From assembly GCA_002296185.1 (NCBI GenBank), contig DBHM01000027.1, positions 137,375 through 201,374 of the forward strand: a stretch of 64,000 nucleotides of DNA, in the 5' to 3' direction. Of the stretch, positions 9,498 to 19,540 are shown piece by piece. Each line of letters starts with the position of its first letter. The stretch's first letter is position 1. Position numbers and translations under genes: made by a program. This DNA is from Alphaproteobacteria bacterium UBA828. GTDB lineage: Bacteria; Pseudomonadota; Alphaproteobacteria; UBA828. The notes below the pieces were generated by a model. That model ran no database searches. It worked only from the letters and a program-made list of their open reading frames with translations, and had not been told where the DNA came from.

Positions 9498-9773
9498 GTG
9501 TTAAGAGCTACTATACTACATCTACTTTTATTGATTGCGCCTACATTACTATTTTTTATTTACTTATTGATTACAAGAAAGATTTCTCTTTCTTCTGAAA
9601 AAAGATCTGAGATCAGTAAGAGTATACCCTGGGTACCTTTAATTTCTCTTGGTGCTATTTTAGTAATTGCGTCATTGGTAGCTATCTCATTGTCCGGAGG
9701 TGGTGGCCCTGACCAGACTTATAATCCTCCATTTATTGAAGATGGTAAGGTTGTACCTGCGAGCATAGAGTAA
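9498..9773 (+). CDS. DUF6111 family small membrane protein
   Basis: A 91-residue protein with two membrane helices (about residues 5-25 and 48-67) and a short polar tail with GGGPDQTYNPPFIEDGKVVP, which is typical of the small alphaproteobacterial family lying between NudL and the CCA-adding enzyme. GTG start with taagga upstream. Function unknown; context suggests only co-transcription with its neighbours. Confidence 0.75.
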   Translation: MLRATILHLLLLIAPTLLFFIYLLITRKISLSSEKRSEISKSIPWVPLISLGAILVIASLVAISLSGGGGPDQTYNPPFIEDGKVVPASIE

Positions 9774-9778
9774 CATTT

Positions 9779-11050
9779 ATGGAAGTTGCATATCGTTTTT
9801 CGCCTTTACCTGACTGGCTGAAAGCTGAGGAAACTCAACTAGTTTTTAATAAGTTGTCCTCTGGGGGCGCAGAAGTGCGTTTTGTAGGTGGTTGTGTCCG
9901 AGATACATTCACTAAACATGAAATTATTGACATTGATATCGCAACAACAGAGGAACCTAACCAGGTAATTTCTAGGATGGAAGGGCAATCATTGCGTCTG
10001 ATTGAAACTGGTATAGATCATGGAACTGTGACTGCTATCTTAAATGACCGTAGGTATGAAATTACTACATTAAGAAAGGATATTAAAACATACGGTAGAA
10101 GAGCAAAGGTTGAATTCACTACTGACTGGCTAGAAGACGCACGTCGACGTGATTTCACTATAAATGCATTAAGTTGTTCGATAGAAGGCTTTGTTTACGA
10201 TCCTTTTGGGGGGATAGAGGACTTAAACAATGGCCGAGTGCGTTTTGTTGGGGATCCAGGTGAAAGGATAGATGAAGATGGATTGCGTTTATTGAGATTT
10301 TTTCGTTTCTTTGCATGGTATGGTAATGGATGTCCCGAGAAAGAAGAGCTTCTAGTATGTCAAAAAAAAATCAACGCCTTAGGAAACTTATCTGGAGAGA
10401 GAATTCAAGGAGAATTATTCAAATTACTTTCTGCCAATAATCCTTTAGATTCTATTGAGGCAATGTTAGAAGCAGGGGTGCTAAAGAAAATTTTTGGTAT
10501 TGTTCCGAACTCTCAATCATTTTCAGAAATTTTAAAACTAGAGTCCTACTACAATAATTTTCTTAGTCCAGACCCTATTCGAAGAATGTCATCTCTTTTA
10601 GCAAAAGATAAAGATAGGGCGATAAAAATTTCTAATAATCTTAAATTTTCACGGATAGACTCAAAGAAACTCTTGGAACTGTCACTGCCGGCTAATAATC
10701 TTAAGCCTGAAGCTAACAAAGAAAAAATTAGACTATCAATTTTTTCTTTGGGAAAGAATTTGGCAATTGATCATATTTGTTTAAATTGGTCGATATCAGG
10801 GGGGCTGAGTATCCCATCTTCAGGGGATTGGGAATCACTTTTGGAGTACGCATATAAGTGGAAAGAACCTATTTTCCCGGTAAGTGGAGATGATGTGCTT
10901 ATGTTGGGGGTTAAATCAGGTAAAGATGTGGGTGAGGCTTTAGAGATAATGAAAGAATGGTGGGCTAACGAAGATTTTAGCTATTCACGCGAAGAACTAC
11001 TAAAGAAATTTCTAAGTTTTCAGTTAGATTCTGGAAAACAGAATCAATAA
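9779..11050 (+). CDS. cca: CCA tRNA nucleotidyltransferase / poly(A) polymerase family
   Basis: Adds or repairs the 3' CCA end of tRNAs. The class II nucleotidyltransferase signature is clear: RFVGGCVRDTF, then the catalytic carboxylates in IIDIDIATT, followed by RRRDFTINAL and the RNA-binding segment GEDGLRLLRFFRF-like (DEDGLRLLRFFRFFAWYG). At 423 residues it has the length usual in alphaproteobacteria. It starts 5 bases after the DUF6111 stop. The tRNA genes seen in this window encode CCA, so here the enzyme would mainly act in repair, an inference from only two tRNAs. Confidence 0.92.
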   Translation: MEVAYRFSPLPDWLKAEETQLVFNKLSSGGAEVRFVGGCVRDTFTKHEIIDIDIATTEEPNQVISRMEGQSLRLIETGIDHGTVTAILNDRRYEITTLRKDIKTYGRRAKVEFTTDWLEDARRRDFTINALSCSIEGFVYDPFGGIEDLNNGRVRFVGDPGERIDEDGLRLLRFFRFFAWYGNGCPEKEELLVCQKKINALGNLSGERIQGELFKLLSANNPLDSIEAMLEAGVLKKIFGIVPNSQSFSEILKLESYYNNFLSPDPIRRMSSLLAKDKDRAIKISNNLKFSRIDSKKLLELSLPANNLKPEANKEKIRLSIFSLGKNLAIDHICLNWSISGGLSIPSSGDWESLLEYAYKWKEPIFPVSGDDVLMLGVKSGKDVGEALEIMKEWWANEDFSYSREELLKKFLSFQLDSGKQNQ

Positions 11051-11068
11051 TTATATCATAGAATTCGT

Positions 11069-11947
11069 CTAATTCCATCTCACTTCGGGTGGCATAGACA
11101 TGAGTATGGCATCTATATTTCCGCCTGTTTTAAGTCCAAATTGTGTACCACGATCGTAAAGCAGATTAAATTCAACGTATCTTCCACGTTTTTCAAGTTG
11201 TATATTTTTCTGGTCCTTAGTCCATTTTTTTCTCATATTTTTTTTCACTATTTCAGGATATATTTTTAGGAATGTTTCACCAACATCTTTAGTAAAATTT
11301 AAGTCCTGTGAAAAATCACTTGTGTTTAAGTAATCATAAAAAATACCTCCTGCTCCCCGGTGTTCTTGTCTGTGAGGCAGGTAAAAATATTTATCGCACC
11401 AGGATTTAAAATTTTCATAATATTCAGGATTATATCTATCACAAGCTTCTCGCAAGGCTTTGTGAAAATCTCTTACTTGTTCATCATTCTCTATGCTCGG
11501 TGTAATATCAGCTCCCCCACCGAACCAGCGTTTGGTTGTAACTATATGTCTTGTATTCATGTGAACTGCCGGTATTAGGGGTGATTGCATATGTGCCACA
11601 ACAGAAATACCGCTTGCCCAAAACGATGAATTCTTTTCAGTGCCAGGTATATTAGACCTAAACTCTTCAGATAATTCTCCATATACAGTAGAGATATTGA
11701 CACCAACTTTTTCAAATATCTGACCACGCATTATAGATATTTCACCGCCACCTCCGCCATCCCTGACCCAATTTTTTCTTTCAAACTTAGCTCCTGGTAA
11801 AATTGAATCTGATCTTGCTTCATTCTCAATTTTCTCGAATGTTTTGACTATATTGTCTCTTAGATCTCTAAACCATTTCAAGGAAGTTTGCTTTTCCGTT
11901 TCGCTTGATGTGCCGATCGGCAATTGAGATGAGTCAAATTTCTTCAT
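11069..11947 (-). CDS. hemF: aerobic coproporphyrinogen III oxidase
   Basis: Oxygen-dependent oxidative decarboxylation of coproporphyrinogen III in haem synthesis. Family motifs are visible: GGGGGEISIMRGQIFEKVGVN, HMNTRHI, WFGGGADITPS, HRGAGGIFYDY and the C-terminal GRYVEFNLLYDRGTQFGLKTGG. Length 292 residues is normal. Its start lies 4 bases after the trmL stop, so the two are co-transcribed. It converges with cca, whose stop is 18 bases away. The haem link fits the neighbouring cytochrome bc1 operon. Confidence 0.95.
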   Translation of the reverse strand: MKKFDSSQLPIGTSSETEKQTSLKWFRDLRDNIVKTFEKIENEARSDSILPGAKFERKNWVRDGGGGGEISIMRGQIFEKVGVNISTVYGELSEEFRSNIPGTEKNSSFWASGISVVAHMQSPLIPAVHMNTRHIVTTKRWFGGGADITPSIENDEQVRDFHKALREACDRYNPEYYENFKSWCDKYFYLPHRQEHRGAGGIFYDYLNTSDFSQDLNFTKDVGETFLKIYPEIVKKNMRKKWTKDQKNIQLEKRGRYVEFNLLYDRGTQFGLKTGGNIDAILMSMPPEVRWN

Positions 11948-11951
11948 AAGA

Positions 11952-12473
11952 TTACCTCGGATATAGTTGTGTCTGTTTTAGTGCTTCACCTGCAACTATA
12001 GCTAATGCAATAGCAACATTTACTGAACGATATTCAGGATTTATTGGTATATTTAAGCGCACATCAGCAGAATTATGAATTATTTCTGGTACTCCCCCAG
12101 ATTCGCGGCCAACCATAATTCTATCTGTAGGATCAAATGAAAAATCAAAGTAAGGTTGAGTACTCTTTGTAGTCAGTAATATAAGACGCCCTTGGCTTGG
12201 GTTTTGAGCCTTCGTTATTCCATTATTTATCGTTTGACCGATGTTTTCTACAGAACCAGTTTGTGGAAAGTAATTTTTATAATGCTCCCAGCTCTTATGG
12301 CGAAAAATAATTTCTGGATTAGCATAATCCATAGTTGCTCGTCTTAGAGCCTTTGAATCCCAAGGGAATCCACATGGTTCAATTATATCAACAGGGATAT
12401 CTAGGCATGCTGATAATCTCAATATAGTCCCTACATTTGGGGCAATATCAGGTTGAAAAAGTACGAATCTCAT
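11952..12473 (-). CDS. trmL: tRNA (cytidine(34)-2'-O)-methyltransferase
   Basis: SPOUT-fold methyltransferase for the wobble base of tRNA-Leu. The 173-residue product shows the family start RFVLFQPDIAPNVGTILRL, the central IMVGRESGGVPE and the knot segment NIPINPEYRSVNVAIALAI. It is divergent from petA across a 234-base gap and sits upstream of hemF, an arrangement common in alphaproteobacteria. Confidence 0.92.
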   Translation of the reverse strand: MRFVLFQPDIAPNVGTILRLSACLDIPVDIIEPCGFPWDSKALRRATMDYANPEIIFRHKSWEHYKNYFPQTGSVENIGQTINNGITKAQNPSQGRLILLTTKSTQPYFDFSFDPTDRIMVGRESGGVPEIIHNSADVRLNIPINPEYRSVNVAIALAIVAGEALKQTQLYPR

Positions 12474-12707
12474 AAGAACTCACTTAATTATTGATTTGAT
12501 AGATATTACTACACTCAATCTTTAAATCTCGCGACATTATATCGTCTTGCCCTCTCAGGCGGCCCATGCTAACCCTCGTCAGGGATATTATTTTTTTAAT
12601 AATGGATTGTTGCGGTTCAGATATATAAAGGGTTGCTAAAGTTATATGTCTGATTATCTATAAGAATATAGATATCTGGTCTACCGTAGCTGAATGGGGA
12701 GTCTATA

Positions 12708-13268
12708 ATGGCTGATTTGCCGCCTCAAAATGAGCAATCTTCAGCTGCTGAAGAAGAGGGAACGAGACGTGATTTTCTGATTCTGGCAGCTGGTGCTATG
12801 GGTGCTTTGGGCGCTGTAGGTGTTGTCTGGCCTCTGGTGCAGACAATGAATCCCTCAGCCGATGTTTTAGCTCTTGCTTCTACTGAGGTAGATCTTTCTG
12901 GTATTTCTGAAGGTCAAGCAATTTCGGTAATGTGGCGTGGTAAACCTGTTTTTATTAGGCATCGTACGCCAGGAGAAATAGACGAAGCTCGGGCTGTTCC
13001 TCTTGATGATTTAAGTGACCCTGAAACAGATGAGGTTAGAGCTAAAGATGGTAAATGGTTAATTCTGGTTGGAGTTTGTACTCATCTAGGATGTATACCT
13101 CTTGGAAATAAATTTGGAGACCCTAAAGGAGATTATGGTGGTTGGTTTTGTCCCTGCCATGGTTCTCATTACGACACTTCGGGACGTATTAGAAAAGGGC
13201 CAGCCCCAACTAACCTTGAGATTCCTGAATATGAATTCTTAGACGAAACACTTGTGAAGATTGGTTAA
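12708..13268 (+). CDS. petA: ubiquinol-cytochrome c reductase, Rieske iron-sulfur subunit
   Basis: Rieske protein of the bc1 complex. A twin-arginine signal-anchor is visible ([20 protein letters not shown], residues 19-38), followed by the Rieske cluster-binding motifs CTHLGC and CPCHGSHYD, which supply two Cys and two His ligands. Length 186 residues is normal. First gene of petABC; the cytochrome b gene starts 14 bases downstream. The 234-base gap upstream should hold the operon promoter, but I cannot single out convincing boxes. Confidence 0.96.
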   Translation: MADLPPQNEQSSAAEEEGTRRDFLILAAGAMGALGAVGVVWPLVQTMNPSADVLALASTEVDLSGISEGQAISVMWRGKPVFIRHRTPGEIDEARAVPLDDLSDPETDEVRAKDGKWLILVGVCTHLGCIPLGNKFGDPKGDYGGWFCPCHGSHYDTSGRIRKGPAPTNLEIPEYEFLDETLVKIG

Positions 13269-13282
13269 AGGAGAGTGCATAA

Positions 13283-14524
13283 ATGAGCACCCCAGTGCCA
13301 CAAAATAAAGTTGTTCAGTGGATAGAGTACAGACTGCCTGTCTTCAGTTGGGCAATTGCTCACGGAGTAGACTATCCCGCACCTAGGAATCTCAACTATT
13401 GGTGGACTTTCGGTTCAATGGCTATGATCATGCTGGTCGCGCAGATTGTAACTGGTGTGCTCTTGTCTATGCACTATACAGCACATGTCGATCATGCCTT
13501 TGATTCTGTTGAGCATATTATGAGAGATGTAGAGTGGGGATGGTTGCTTAGATATGCTCATGCCAACGGTGCTTCTATGTTTTTTGTAGTAGTTTATGTG
13601 CATATCTTTAGGGCTCTCTATTATGGATCTTATAAAGCCCCGAGAGAAATCCTTTGGTGGTTTGGAATAATGCTTCTCCTACTCATGATGGCAACAGCTT
13701 TCTTGGGCTATGTTTTACCTTGGGGCCAAATGAGTTTTTGGGGCGCAACAGTTATCACTAATTTATTTTCAGCAATACCCTGGATAGGAGGGGATCTGGT
13801 AGTATGGCTTTGGGGAGGATTTTCTGTAGATAACCCTACTCTTAATAGGTTTTTCTCGCTTCACTATCTTTTACCTTTTGTAATGTGTGGCATGGTTTTT
13901 TTACATTTATGGGCTCTGCATCATAGAAAATCAAATAACCCTCTAGGTATTGATATAAAAAGTCCAAAAGATACTATGCCGTTCAGTCCGTATTGTACAA
14001 CAAAAGATTTGTTTACCGGTACGGTCATGCTTTTTGTGTTATTTGTATTTGTTTTCTATCTCCCAAACACATTAGGGGAGGCCGTAAACTATGAAAAAGC
14101 TAATCCTTTGCAAACCCCGGCACATATAGTTCCAGAATGGTATTTCCTCCCTTTCTACGCGATATTGCGTTCTGTGCCCGACAAACTAGGTGGCGTGATA
14201 GCTATGGCTGCTGCTATATTAATCCTTTTTGTGCTGCCATGGCTGGATACTTCAAAAGTTAGAAGTGCGAGGTTCCGTCCAATATACAAGCAACTATTTT
14301 GGGTATTTTTAGCTGACTGTGTTGTTCTCGGTTGGATTGGGGCTATGCCAGCTGAGGGAGTCTATATAGTTATTGGGCGTATTTGTACTATTTACTACTT
14401 TGCGCATTTCATTTTGATTATGCCACTGTTAGGCAGATTTGAAAAAACATTGCCATTGCCTGAGAGTATACATCAATCAATATTGGATAAGTCTCTTAAG
14501 TCAAAAACCGGGAATATTAGCTGA
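13283..14524 (+). CDS. petB: ubiquinol-cytochrome c reductase, cytochrome b subunit
   Basis: Eight-helix cytochrome b of complex III, 413 residues. The haem-ligating His pairs are visible in the second and fourth helices ([21 protein letters not shown] and the HYLLPF...HLWALHH region), and the Qo-site motif [14 protein letters not shown] is intact. Transmembrane helices run from about residue 40 to 395. The stop overlaps the ATG of cytochrome c1 by one base, indicating translational coupling. Ribosome site aaggagag precedes the ATG. Confidence 0.97.
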   Translation: MSTPVPQNKVVQWIEYRLPVFSWAIAHGVDYPAPRNLNYWWTFGSMAMIMLVAQIVTGVLLSMHYTAHVDHAFDSVEHIMRDVEWGWLLRYAHANGASMFFVVVYVHIFRALYYGSYKAPREILWWFGIMLLLLMMATAFLGYVLPWGQMSFWGATVITNLFSAIPWIGGDLVVWLWGGFSVDNPTLNRFFSLHYLLPFVMCGMVFLHLWALHHRKSNNPLGIDIKSPKDTMPFSPYCTTKDLFTGTVMLFVLFVFVFYLPNTLGEAVNYEKANPLQTPAHIVPEWYFLPFYAILRSVPDKLGGVIAMAAAILILFVLPWLDTSKVRSARFRPIYKQLFWVFLADCVVLGWIGAMPAEGVYIVIGRICTIYYFAHFILIMPLLGRFEKTLPLPESIHQSILDKSLKSKTGNIS

Positions 14525-15312
14525 TGCTAAAGTATGTAATTTCTTTTTTTGCATCTATTACTTTGGTGTTTTTTATCACAAATAAATTATATGCAGCTGG
14601 AGATGCTCCAAAGCCACCCAATATTGATTGGCACCAGGAGGGGATATTTGGGACCTATGATAAGGCGGCCCTGATTAGGGGTTTTCAGGTCTTTCAGGAA
14701 GTTTGTGCTTCATGCCATTCCCTAAATTTTATTGCATTCAGAAACTTATTAGAAATTGGTTTTTCTCCTGAAGAGGTTAAACTCATAGCCGCAGAATATG
14801 AAGTTGAGGATGGTCCAGATGATGAGGGTGAAATGTTCATGCGGTCTGCCAGACCATCAGATTATTGGCCCGCACCATTTGCAAATGATAAGGCAGCTAG
14901 AGCTGCAAATGGAGGTGCGATGCCTCCAGATTTATCTCTTATAACAAAGTCAAAAGTTGCTGGCTCTGATTATTTATATGCTCTATTGACTGGTTATCGG
15001 GATGAGCCACCTGAGGGTTTTGAGTTATCGGATGGAATGTACTACAATGATTATTACCCGGGACATCAAATCGCAATGCCCCAGCCGATATATGAAGAAT
15101 CTGTAGAATATATTGATGGAACAGAGGCTACTATTGAGCAGTTATCTAAAGATGTAACTCAGTTTTTGGCATGGACAGCTGAGCCAAAGCTAGAAGAGCG
15201 AAAACGTACAGGGCTTAAGGTGCTAATTTTCCTAGCTATTTTTGCAGCATTAGCATTTGTGATATATAAAAGGACTTGGAAGAGGCTAAAGATTAAAGAT
15301 ACCGAGGAATGA
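14524..15312 (+). CDS. petC: ubiquinol-cytochrome c reductase, cytochrome c1
   Basis: Cytochrome c1 of the bc1 complex. Signal peptide at residues 1-24 (ending KLYAAG), haem c site CASCH (C61, C64, H65), the Met ligand region GHQIAMPQPI, and a C-terminal membrane anchor (about residues 234-250) followed by a basic cytoplasmic tail. Length 262 residues is normal. Last gene of petABC; a hairpin-like CCC-TTT-GGG followed by a T-run near 15321-15345 may end the transcript. Confidence 0.96.
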   Translation: MLKYVISFFASITLVFFITNKLYAAGDAPKPPNIDWHQEGIFGTYDKAALIRGFQVFQEVCASCHSLNFIAFRNLLEIGFSPEEVKLIAAEYEVEDGPDDEGEMFMRSARPSDYWPAPFANDKAARAANGGAMPPDLSLITKSKVAGSDYLYALLTGYRDEPPEGFELSDGMYYNDYYPGHQIAMPQPIYEESVEYIDGTEATIEQLSKDVTQFLAWTAEPKLEERKRTGLKVLIFLAIFAALAFVIYKRTWKRLKIKDTEE

Positions 15313-15375
15313 TGAGAAGTCCCTTTGGGCGGTTATTTTTAATAATACTTAGAGCTAAAGAATTTTAATTCTATC

Positions 15376-16272
15376 CTAAGATAAAACTCTTTTAATAATT
15401 GCATCTAAACTCTCTACTAGTTTTAGATCTTGTGAATTTTTTTCAGTCATTAAGGAATCATCAAGAGCTGTATCACAAGAGTGCGGACAAAGATTTCGAT
15501 TGTAAGGAATCTGTAATGTTAGTTGATCAATTAGAAGAGTTGCATTATGGGAATTCTTATTTACCCAGTCGATAACAGTTTGTACTGTTACATTATCATG
15601 TTCGGGGTGCCAACAGTCATAATCAGTGACCATTGCAACAGTTGAATAACAGATTTCTGCTTCTCTGGCTAAAAGGGCTTCAGGCATATTTGTCATACCA
15701 ATTACACTACAATTCCATTCTCTGTAAAGTTCTGATTCGGCCTGTGTAGAAAATTGAGGACCCTCAATTACAACATAAGTACCACCCATTTTAATTGGCA
15801 AATTTTTTGCAACAGCTGCTGAGTAAATTTCCCCCCCCAAACGTTGACAGGTCGGATTTGCCATACTGACATGCGCGACTAGACCATTATCAAAAAAAGT
15901 TTTATTTCGTTTATATGTTCTATCAATAAACTGGTCTACTATAACAAAATCACCAGGTGAAAGCTCTTCATTGAGTGATCCTACTGCAGAAAGAGAGATA
16001 ATATCAGTAACTCCTAATCGTTTAAATGCGTCAATGTTTGCTCTATAATTAATATTTGAGGGAATTATTTTATGCCCTCTTCCGTGGCGCGGAAGAAATA
16101 CGATTTCCAGGTCTCTTATTTTTCCGCACAATAAGGAGTCAGAAGTATTTCCAAAGGGACTTTTGATAGAAGTCCAGCGAGCATGAGATAGTCCTTCGAG
16201 ACCGTATATTCCACTGCCGCCTATAATGCCAAGCTTAGTAGTTTTACTTTCAGACAAAAATCGATTTTTCAT
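15376..16272 (-). CDS. mtnP: S-methyl-5'-thioadenosine phosphorylase
   Basis: Phosphorolysis of methylthioadenosine to adenine and methylthioribose 1-phosphate in methionine salvage. The 298-residue protein begins with LGIIGGSGIYGLEGL and has the phosphate-site FLPRHGRGHKIIPSNINYRAN, GTYVVIEGPQFSTQAES and SVIGMTNMPEALLAREAE, all typical of MtnP. The start overlaps the stop of the dienelactone hydrolase gene by 4 bases. Convergent with petC. Confidence 0.94.
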   Translation of the reverse strand: MKNRFLSESKTTKLGIIGGSGIYGLEGLSHARWTSIKSPFGNTSDSLLCGKIRDLEIVFLPRHGRGHKIIPSNINYRANIDAFKRLGVTDIISLSAVGSLNEELSPGDFVIVDQFIDRTYKRNKTFFDNGLVAHVSMANPTCQRLGGEIYSAAVAKNLPIKMGGTYVVIEGPQFSTQAESELYREWNCSVIGMTNMPEALLAREAEICYSTVAMVTDYDCWHPEHDNVTVQTVIDWVNKNSHNATLLIDQLTLQIPYNRNLCPHSCDTALDDSLMTEKNSQDLKLVESLDAIIKRVLS

Positions 16273-16943
16273 GATAAATGCTCATTAAGATGCGCAAGCG
16301 TTCTTGAAAGAGCCTGATTAGATGCGGTTAAGTTATAGTCTGTTCTTAGATCACAGTTAAAACCGTGACCAGCTTCTTTATAAACATAAGTTAATATTTC
16401 GGGATGTTTCTTTGCTAAGGTTTCAATATCGCTGAGTGGTATTGAATGATCCTCTGATCCAAAATGCAGCATTACTGGACATTTTGGTAGTTCATCAACA
16501 AAATTAATTATTTGACCACCATAGTATCCTACGCTTGCATTAATATTTAAGCGACAGGATGATAGATAAGCTAATGACCCCCCCCAGCAATATCCGATTA
16601 CTGCAATTTTACTATATCCATTATCACTGAGAAAGTTAATCGAGGCATCTATATCCGTTAATGCATCATCCCAACCTAGTTGGGAGCGGAAATTCCTACC
16701 TTTTTCAATATCGTCTGACCCATATCCTAACTCTATACCAGGTTTAACTCTATCAAAAAGGGCTGGCGCTAGTGCTGTGTAGCCTACTTTTGTAAAGGAT
16801 TCGCAGACACTACGAATATGTTGATTAACACCAAAAATTTCTTGAAGAATAACTAAAGCGATATCTGTATCTTTATTTACTGAGGTCATATAGGCATCAA
16901 AAGAATGTCCATCTGAAGATGTTATTTGGATACTTTCATTCAT
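16269..16943 (-). CDS. dienelactone hydrolase family protein
   Basis: Alpha/beta hydrolase with a cysteine nucleophile in GYCWGG (C119 counting from the chosen start), a late His in EAGHGFNCD, and the family start of a carboxymethylenebutenolidase (QEIFGVNQHIRSVCE). An ATG at 16955 also opens the frame, but the ATG at 16943 has GGAG 5 bases upstream, so I use 16943. Substrate unknown; members act on dienelactones or other esters. Co-transcribed with mtnP by a 4-base overlap. Confidence 0.87.
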   Translation of the reverse strand: MNESIQITSSDGHSFDAYMTSVNKDTDIALVILQEIFGVNQHIRSVCESFTKVGYTALAPALFDRVKPGIELGYGSDDIEKGRNFRSQLGWDDALTDIDASINFLSDNGYSKIAVIGYCWGGSLAYLSSCRLNINASVGYYGGQIINFVDELPKCPVMLHFGSEDHSIPLSDIETLAKKHPEILTYVYKEAGHGFNCDLRTDYNLTASNQALSRTLAHLNEHLS

Positions 16944-17023
16944 TATATTCTCCATAAATAAAAAAATTATAATGTACTGCCGTTTTTTGCAGTTCTGTTC
17001 AAAAAATCTATCTATATAACAAG

Positions 17024-18124
17024 CTAAACATTAAAGCGAAAAAGGAGAATATCGCCGTTTTTTACTACATAATCACGGCCTTCTTGACGCATTTTGCCCG
17101 CTTCCTTAGCGGCTTGTTCGTTGCCGTAAGATATATAGTCAGTATATGCTATGGTTTCTGCGCAAATAAATCCCTTAGCAAAGTCTGTATGAATTTTTCC
17201 TGCTGCTTCACGGGCTGTTGTGCCATTTGCAATAGTCCAAGCCTTACTTTCTTTGGGTCCTATTGTGTAGTACCTGATGAGACCAAGAAGCTCGTAACCT
17301 ATTTTTATTAACCTGTTAAGTCCTGATTCTTCAATCCCGAGAGCCTCTAGAAACTCAATTTTTTCCTTGAAATCTTCCAGCGCTGAGATCTCTGATTCTA
17401 TTGCCGCAGAAATAACTAGAGCTTTATTTCCCTCCTTTTCAGCTCTTTCCATTACAAGTTGGGAAAATATATTTCCAGAGATAATATTTTTTTCATCTAC
17501 ATTACATGCATACAAAATAGGCTTAGAGGTTAAGAGTTGGAATTTTCGCAAGTTTAATTGTGTTTCTGTATCTAAATCTAGGTCTCTAATCGGCCTGCCA
17601 GATTTTACTTCTTCGATTAAATTGCTGGCTAGGTCTATTAGTGTTAATAAGGATTTGTCCCCCCCACGGCTTTTTTTGGTCAGGTTTTCGTATTGTCGTT
17701 CAAGACTTTCTAGGTCAGCAAGCATGAGTTCTGTTTCAATTAATTCTATATCTCGAATCGGATCTACGTTACCCTCAACATGGCTTATTTTTTCATCTTC
17801 AAAACAGCGAGTTAAGTGAACAATAGCGTCGACCTCTCTAATATTTGCGAGAAACTGGTTCCCCAAGCCTTCACCTTTATTCGCCCCTTTCACTAGTCCT
17901 GCTATATCGACTATTTCTAACTGAGTAGGGATCACAGTTTTTGAATCAGCTATTTTTGCAAGCTTAGAAAGTTCAGGATCTGGAACAGCTACACGGCCAA
18001 TATGCGGCTCTACAGTGCAGAAGGGGTAGTTTCCCACTTCAGCTGATATTGTATTTGTGAGTGCATTAAAAAGGGTGGATTTGCCAATATTAGGCAAGCC
18101 AACAATACCACAACGAAAGCCCAT
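17024..18124 (-). CDS. ychF: redox-regulated ATPase YchF (Obg family)
   Basis: Ribosome-associated P-loop NTPase with ATP preference. The N-terminus shows the G1 motif GLPNIGKSTLFNALT, then DIAGLVKGANKGEGLGNQFL, and the C-terminal TGS/YchF domain with TIANGTTAREAAGKIHTDFAKGF. The 366-residue length is standard. Part of the minus-strand ychF - pth - rplY - prs group found in many proteobacteria. Confidence 0.96.
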   Translation of the reverse strand: MGFRCGIVGLPNIGKSTLFNALTNTISAEVGNYPFCTVEPHIGRVAVPDPELSKLAKIADSKTVIPTQLEIVDIAGLVKGANKGEGLGNQFLANIREVDAIVHLTRCFEDEKISHVEGNVDPIRDIELIETELMLADLESLERQYENLTKKSRGGDKSLLTLIDLASNLIEEVKSGRPIRDLDLDTETQLNLRKFQLLTSKPILYACNVDEKNIISGNIFSQLVMERAEKEGNKALVISAAIESEISALEDFKEKIEFLEALGIEESGLNRLIKIGYELLGLIRYYTIGPKESKAWTIANGTTAREAAGKIHTDFAKGFICAETIAYTDYISYGNEQAAKEAGKMRQEGRDYVVKNGDILLFRFNV

Positions 18125-18170
18125 TTTTTACCTTATCGCCATTAACTTAATCATTATCTGATAATTGAAC

Positions 18171-18776
18171 CTATTGGGTGTTATTTTTCTCTAACGTATT
18201 GCATGTATCTTGTAACTTACTAATTTGCTGTCCAAAATGCTCGGGCTTATCCCCTAGTAGTTCTGGAATAGCTTTTGCTATTGTAGGTGATGCAACTTTT
18301 AGCCATTTAGATTCATCGATTGAGAATTTTGATAGCACGTAGTTTTCAACATTTTTATTATTATGAGGTTTACCAATACCAATTCGTATACGCCAATATT
18401 TTTCACCAATGTGCTTTGTGATACTCTTTAAACCATTATGTCCAGCGCTACCTCCAGAGAACTTAGTTTTTATTCTGCCAATAGGAAGGTCGAGCTCATC
18501 ATGAATTATAATCAGATTTTGTGTCTCAAGCTTATAGAAATTTAATGCAGACTGAATTGATTTTCCAGAATTATTCATGAAGGTCGTAGGTTTAAGGGCA
18601 ATGACTCTTTTCTGTCCCACCATTCCTTCAACAATGTCACCCATAAATTTACTTCGGGGACGAAAATTTCCTAGTTGGTAATATCGAGCTAGTTCATCCA
18701 AGATCATGAAGCCCACATTATGACGTTGACCTTCGTGTTCTACTCCGGGATTTCCGAGGCCAGCTATAATATGCAT
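18171..18776 (-). CDS. pth: peptidyl-tRNA hydrolase
   Basis: Releases tRNA from stalled peptidyl-tRNA. Motifs include GLGNPGVEHEGQRHNVGF with the catalytic His, KPTTFMNNSGKSI, and HDELDLPIGRIKTKFSGGSAGHNG. Length 201 residues. It starts 26 bases downstream of the rplY stop on the same strand, the usual rplY-pth-ychF order. Confidence 0.96.
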   Translation of the reverse strand: MHIIAGLGNPGVEHEGQRHNVGFMILDELARYYQLGNFRPRSKFMGDIVEGMVGQKRVIALKPTTFMNNSGKSIQSALNFYKLETQNLIIIHDELDLPIGRIKTKFSGGSAGHNGLKSITKHIGEKYWRIRIGIGKPHNNKNVENYVLSKFSIDESKWLKVASPTIAKAIPELLGDKPEHFGQQISKLQDTCNTLEKNNTQ

Positions 18777-18802
18777 AGGTCATACTCTAGGTAGAGGATT
18801 AT

Positions 18803-19489
18803 CTAGCTACTAGATTCATCACTTTTTGAGTCATCATCGGTTTTAGCCGCTGAATCCTCTGTTGTTTCTGAGGTAGTCTCACCGTCCTCAGTAGCTTCGG
18901 TCTCGGTCTCTTCCTCAGCCATAACGGTAGGTGCCGCAATAGTTGCAATAGTGAAGTCACGATCGGTAATTGTTGGTGTCACTCCGTTCGGTAATTTAAC
19001 TTGGCTGATGTGTAGACTATCACCTATATCACATTCAGTGATATCAAGTTCGATCATATCTGGTATAGATTCGACGGGACAAAGTAGTTCAACTTCTCTC
19101 CTAACTACATTTAAGACTCCTCCGCGTTTCAATCCTGGGCAAACATCTTCACCAATAAAGTTGACTGCAACATCAACGGTTATGGTTGCGCCCTTTACAT
19201 AGCGGATAAAATCAACGTGTAGTGGTTGATCAGTTACTGGGTCTAGCTGAACTTCCCTTGGAAGGACGCGAATTTTTTCTCCAGCAATATCAACATCATA
19301 AAGACGAGAAAAAAATCCTGGTTGTTTGTATTCTTTATCAAAAACTCTAAGTTCTATCGCTAGGTGATTCGGCTTTACATCACCACCATATATAACGCCA
19401 GGTATTAAACCACTTCTTCTTAATCCTCGAGATGCACCCTTTCCGGATTGTTCTCGTAATTCAGCGTTTATAGTGTCTATATTAGTCAT
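18803..19489 (-). CDS. rplY: 50S ribosomal protein L25 / general stress protein Ctc
   Basis: Long (Ctc/TL5) form of L25 that binds 5S rRNA: an N-terminal L25 domain (residues 1-95, with GKGASRGLRRSGLIPGVIYGG) and the C-terminal TL5 beta domain (about 100-185, DITECDIGDSLHISQVKLPNG). The last 40 residues are an acidic Glu/Thr/Ser/Asp-rich tail, common in alphaproteobacterial versions. Start has no close alternative. Confidence 0.95.
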   Translation of the reverse strand: MTNIDTINAELREQSGKGASRGLRRSGLIPGVIYGGDVKPNHLAIELRVFDKEYKQPGFFSRLYDVDIAGEKIRVLPREVQLDPVTDQPLHVDFIRYVKGATITVDVAVNFIGEDVCPGLKRGGVLNVVRREVELLCPVESIPDMIELDITECDIGDSLHISQVKLPNGVTPTITDRDFTIATIAAPTVMAEEETETEATEDGETTSETTEDSAAKTDDDSKSDESSS

Positions 19490-19540
19490 GATCTTTGTTC
19501 CTTAAGTATTATTTGGAAAGCCATAAAGAACTTTTCAATA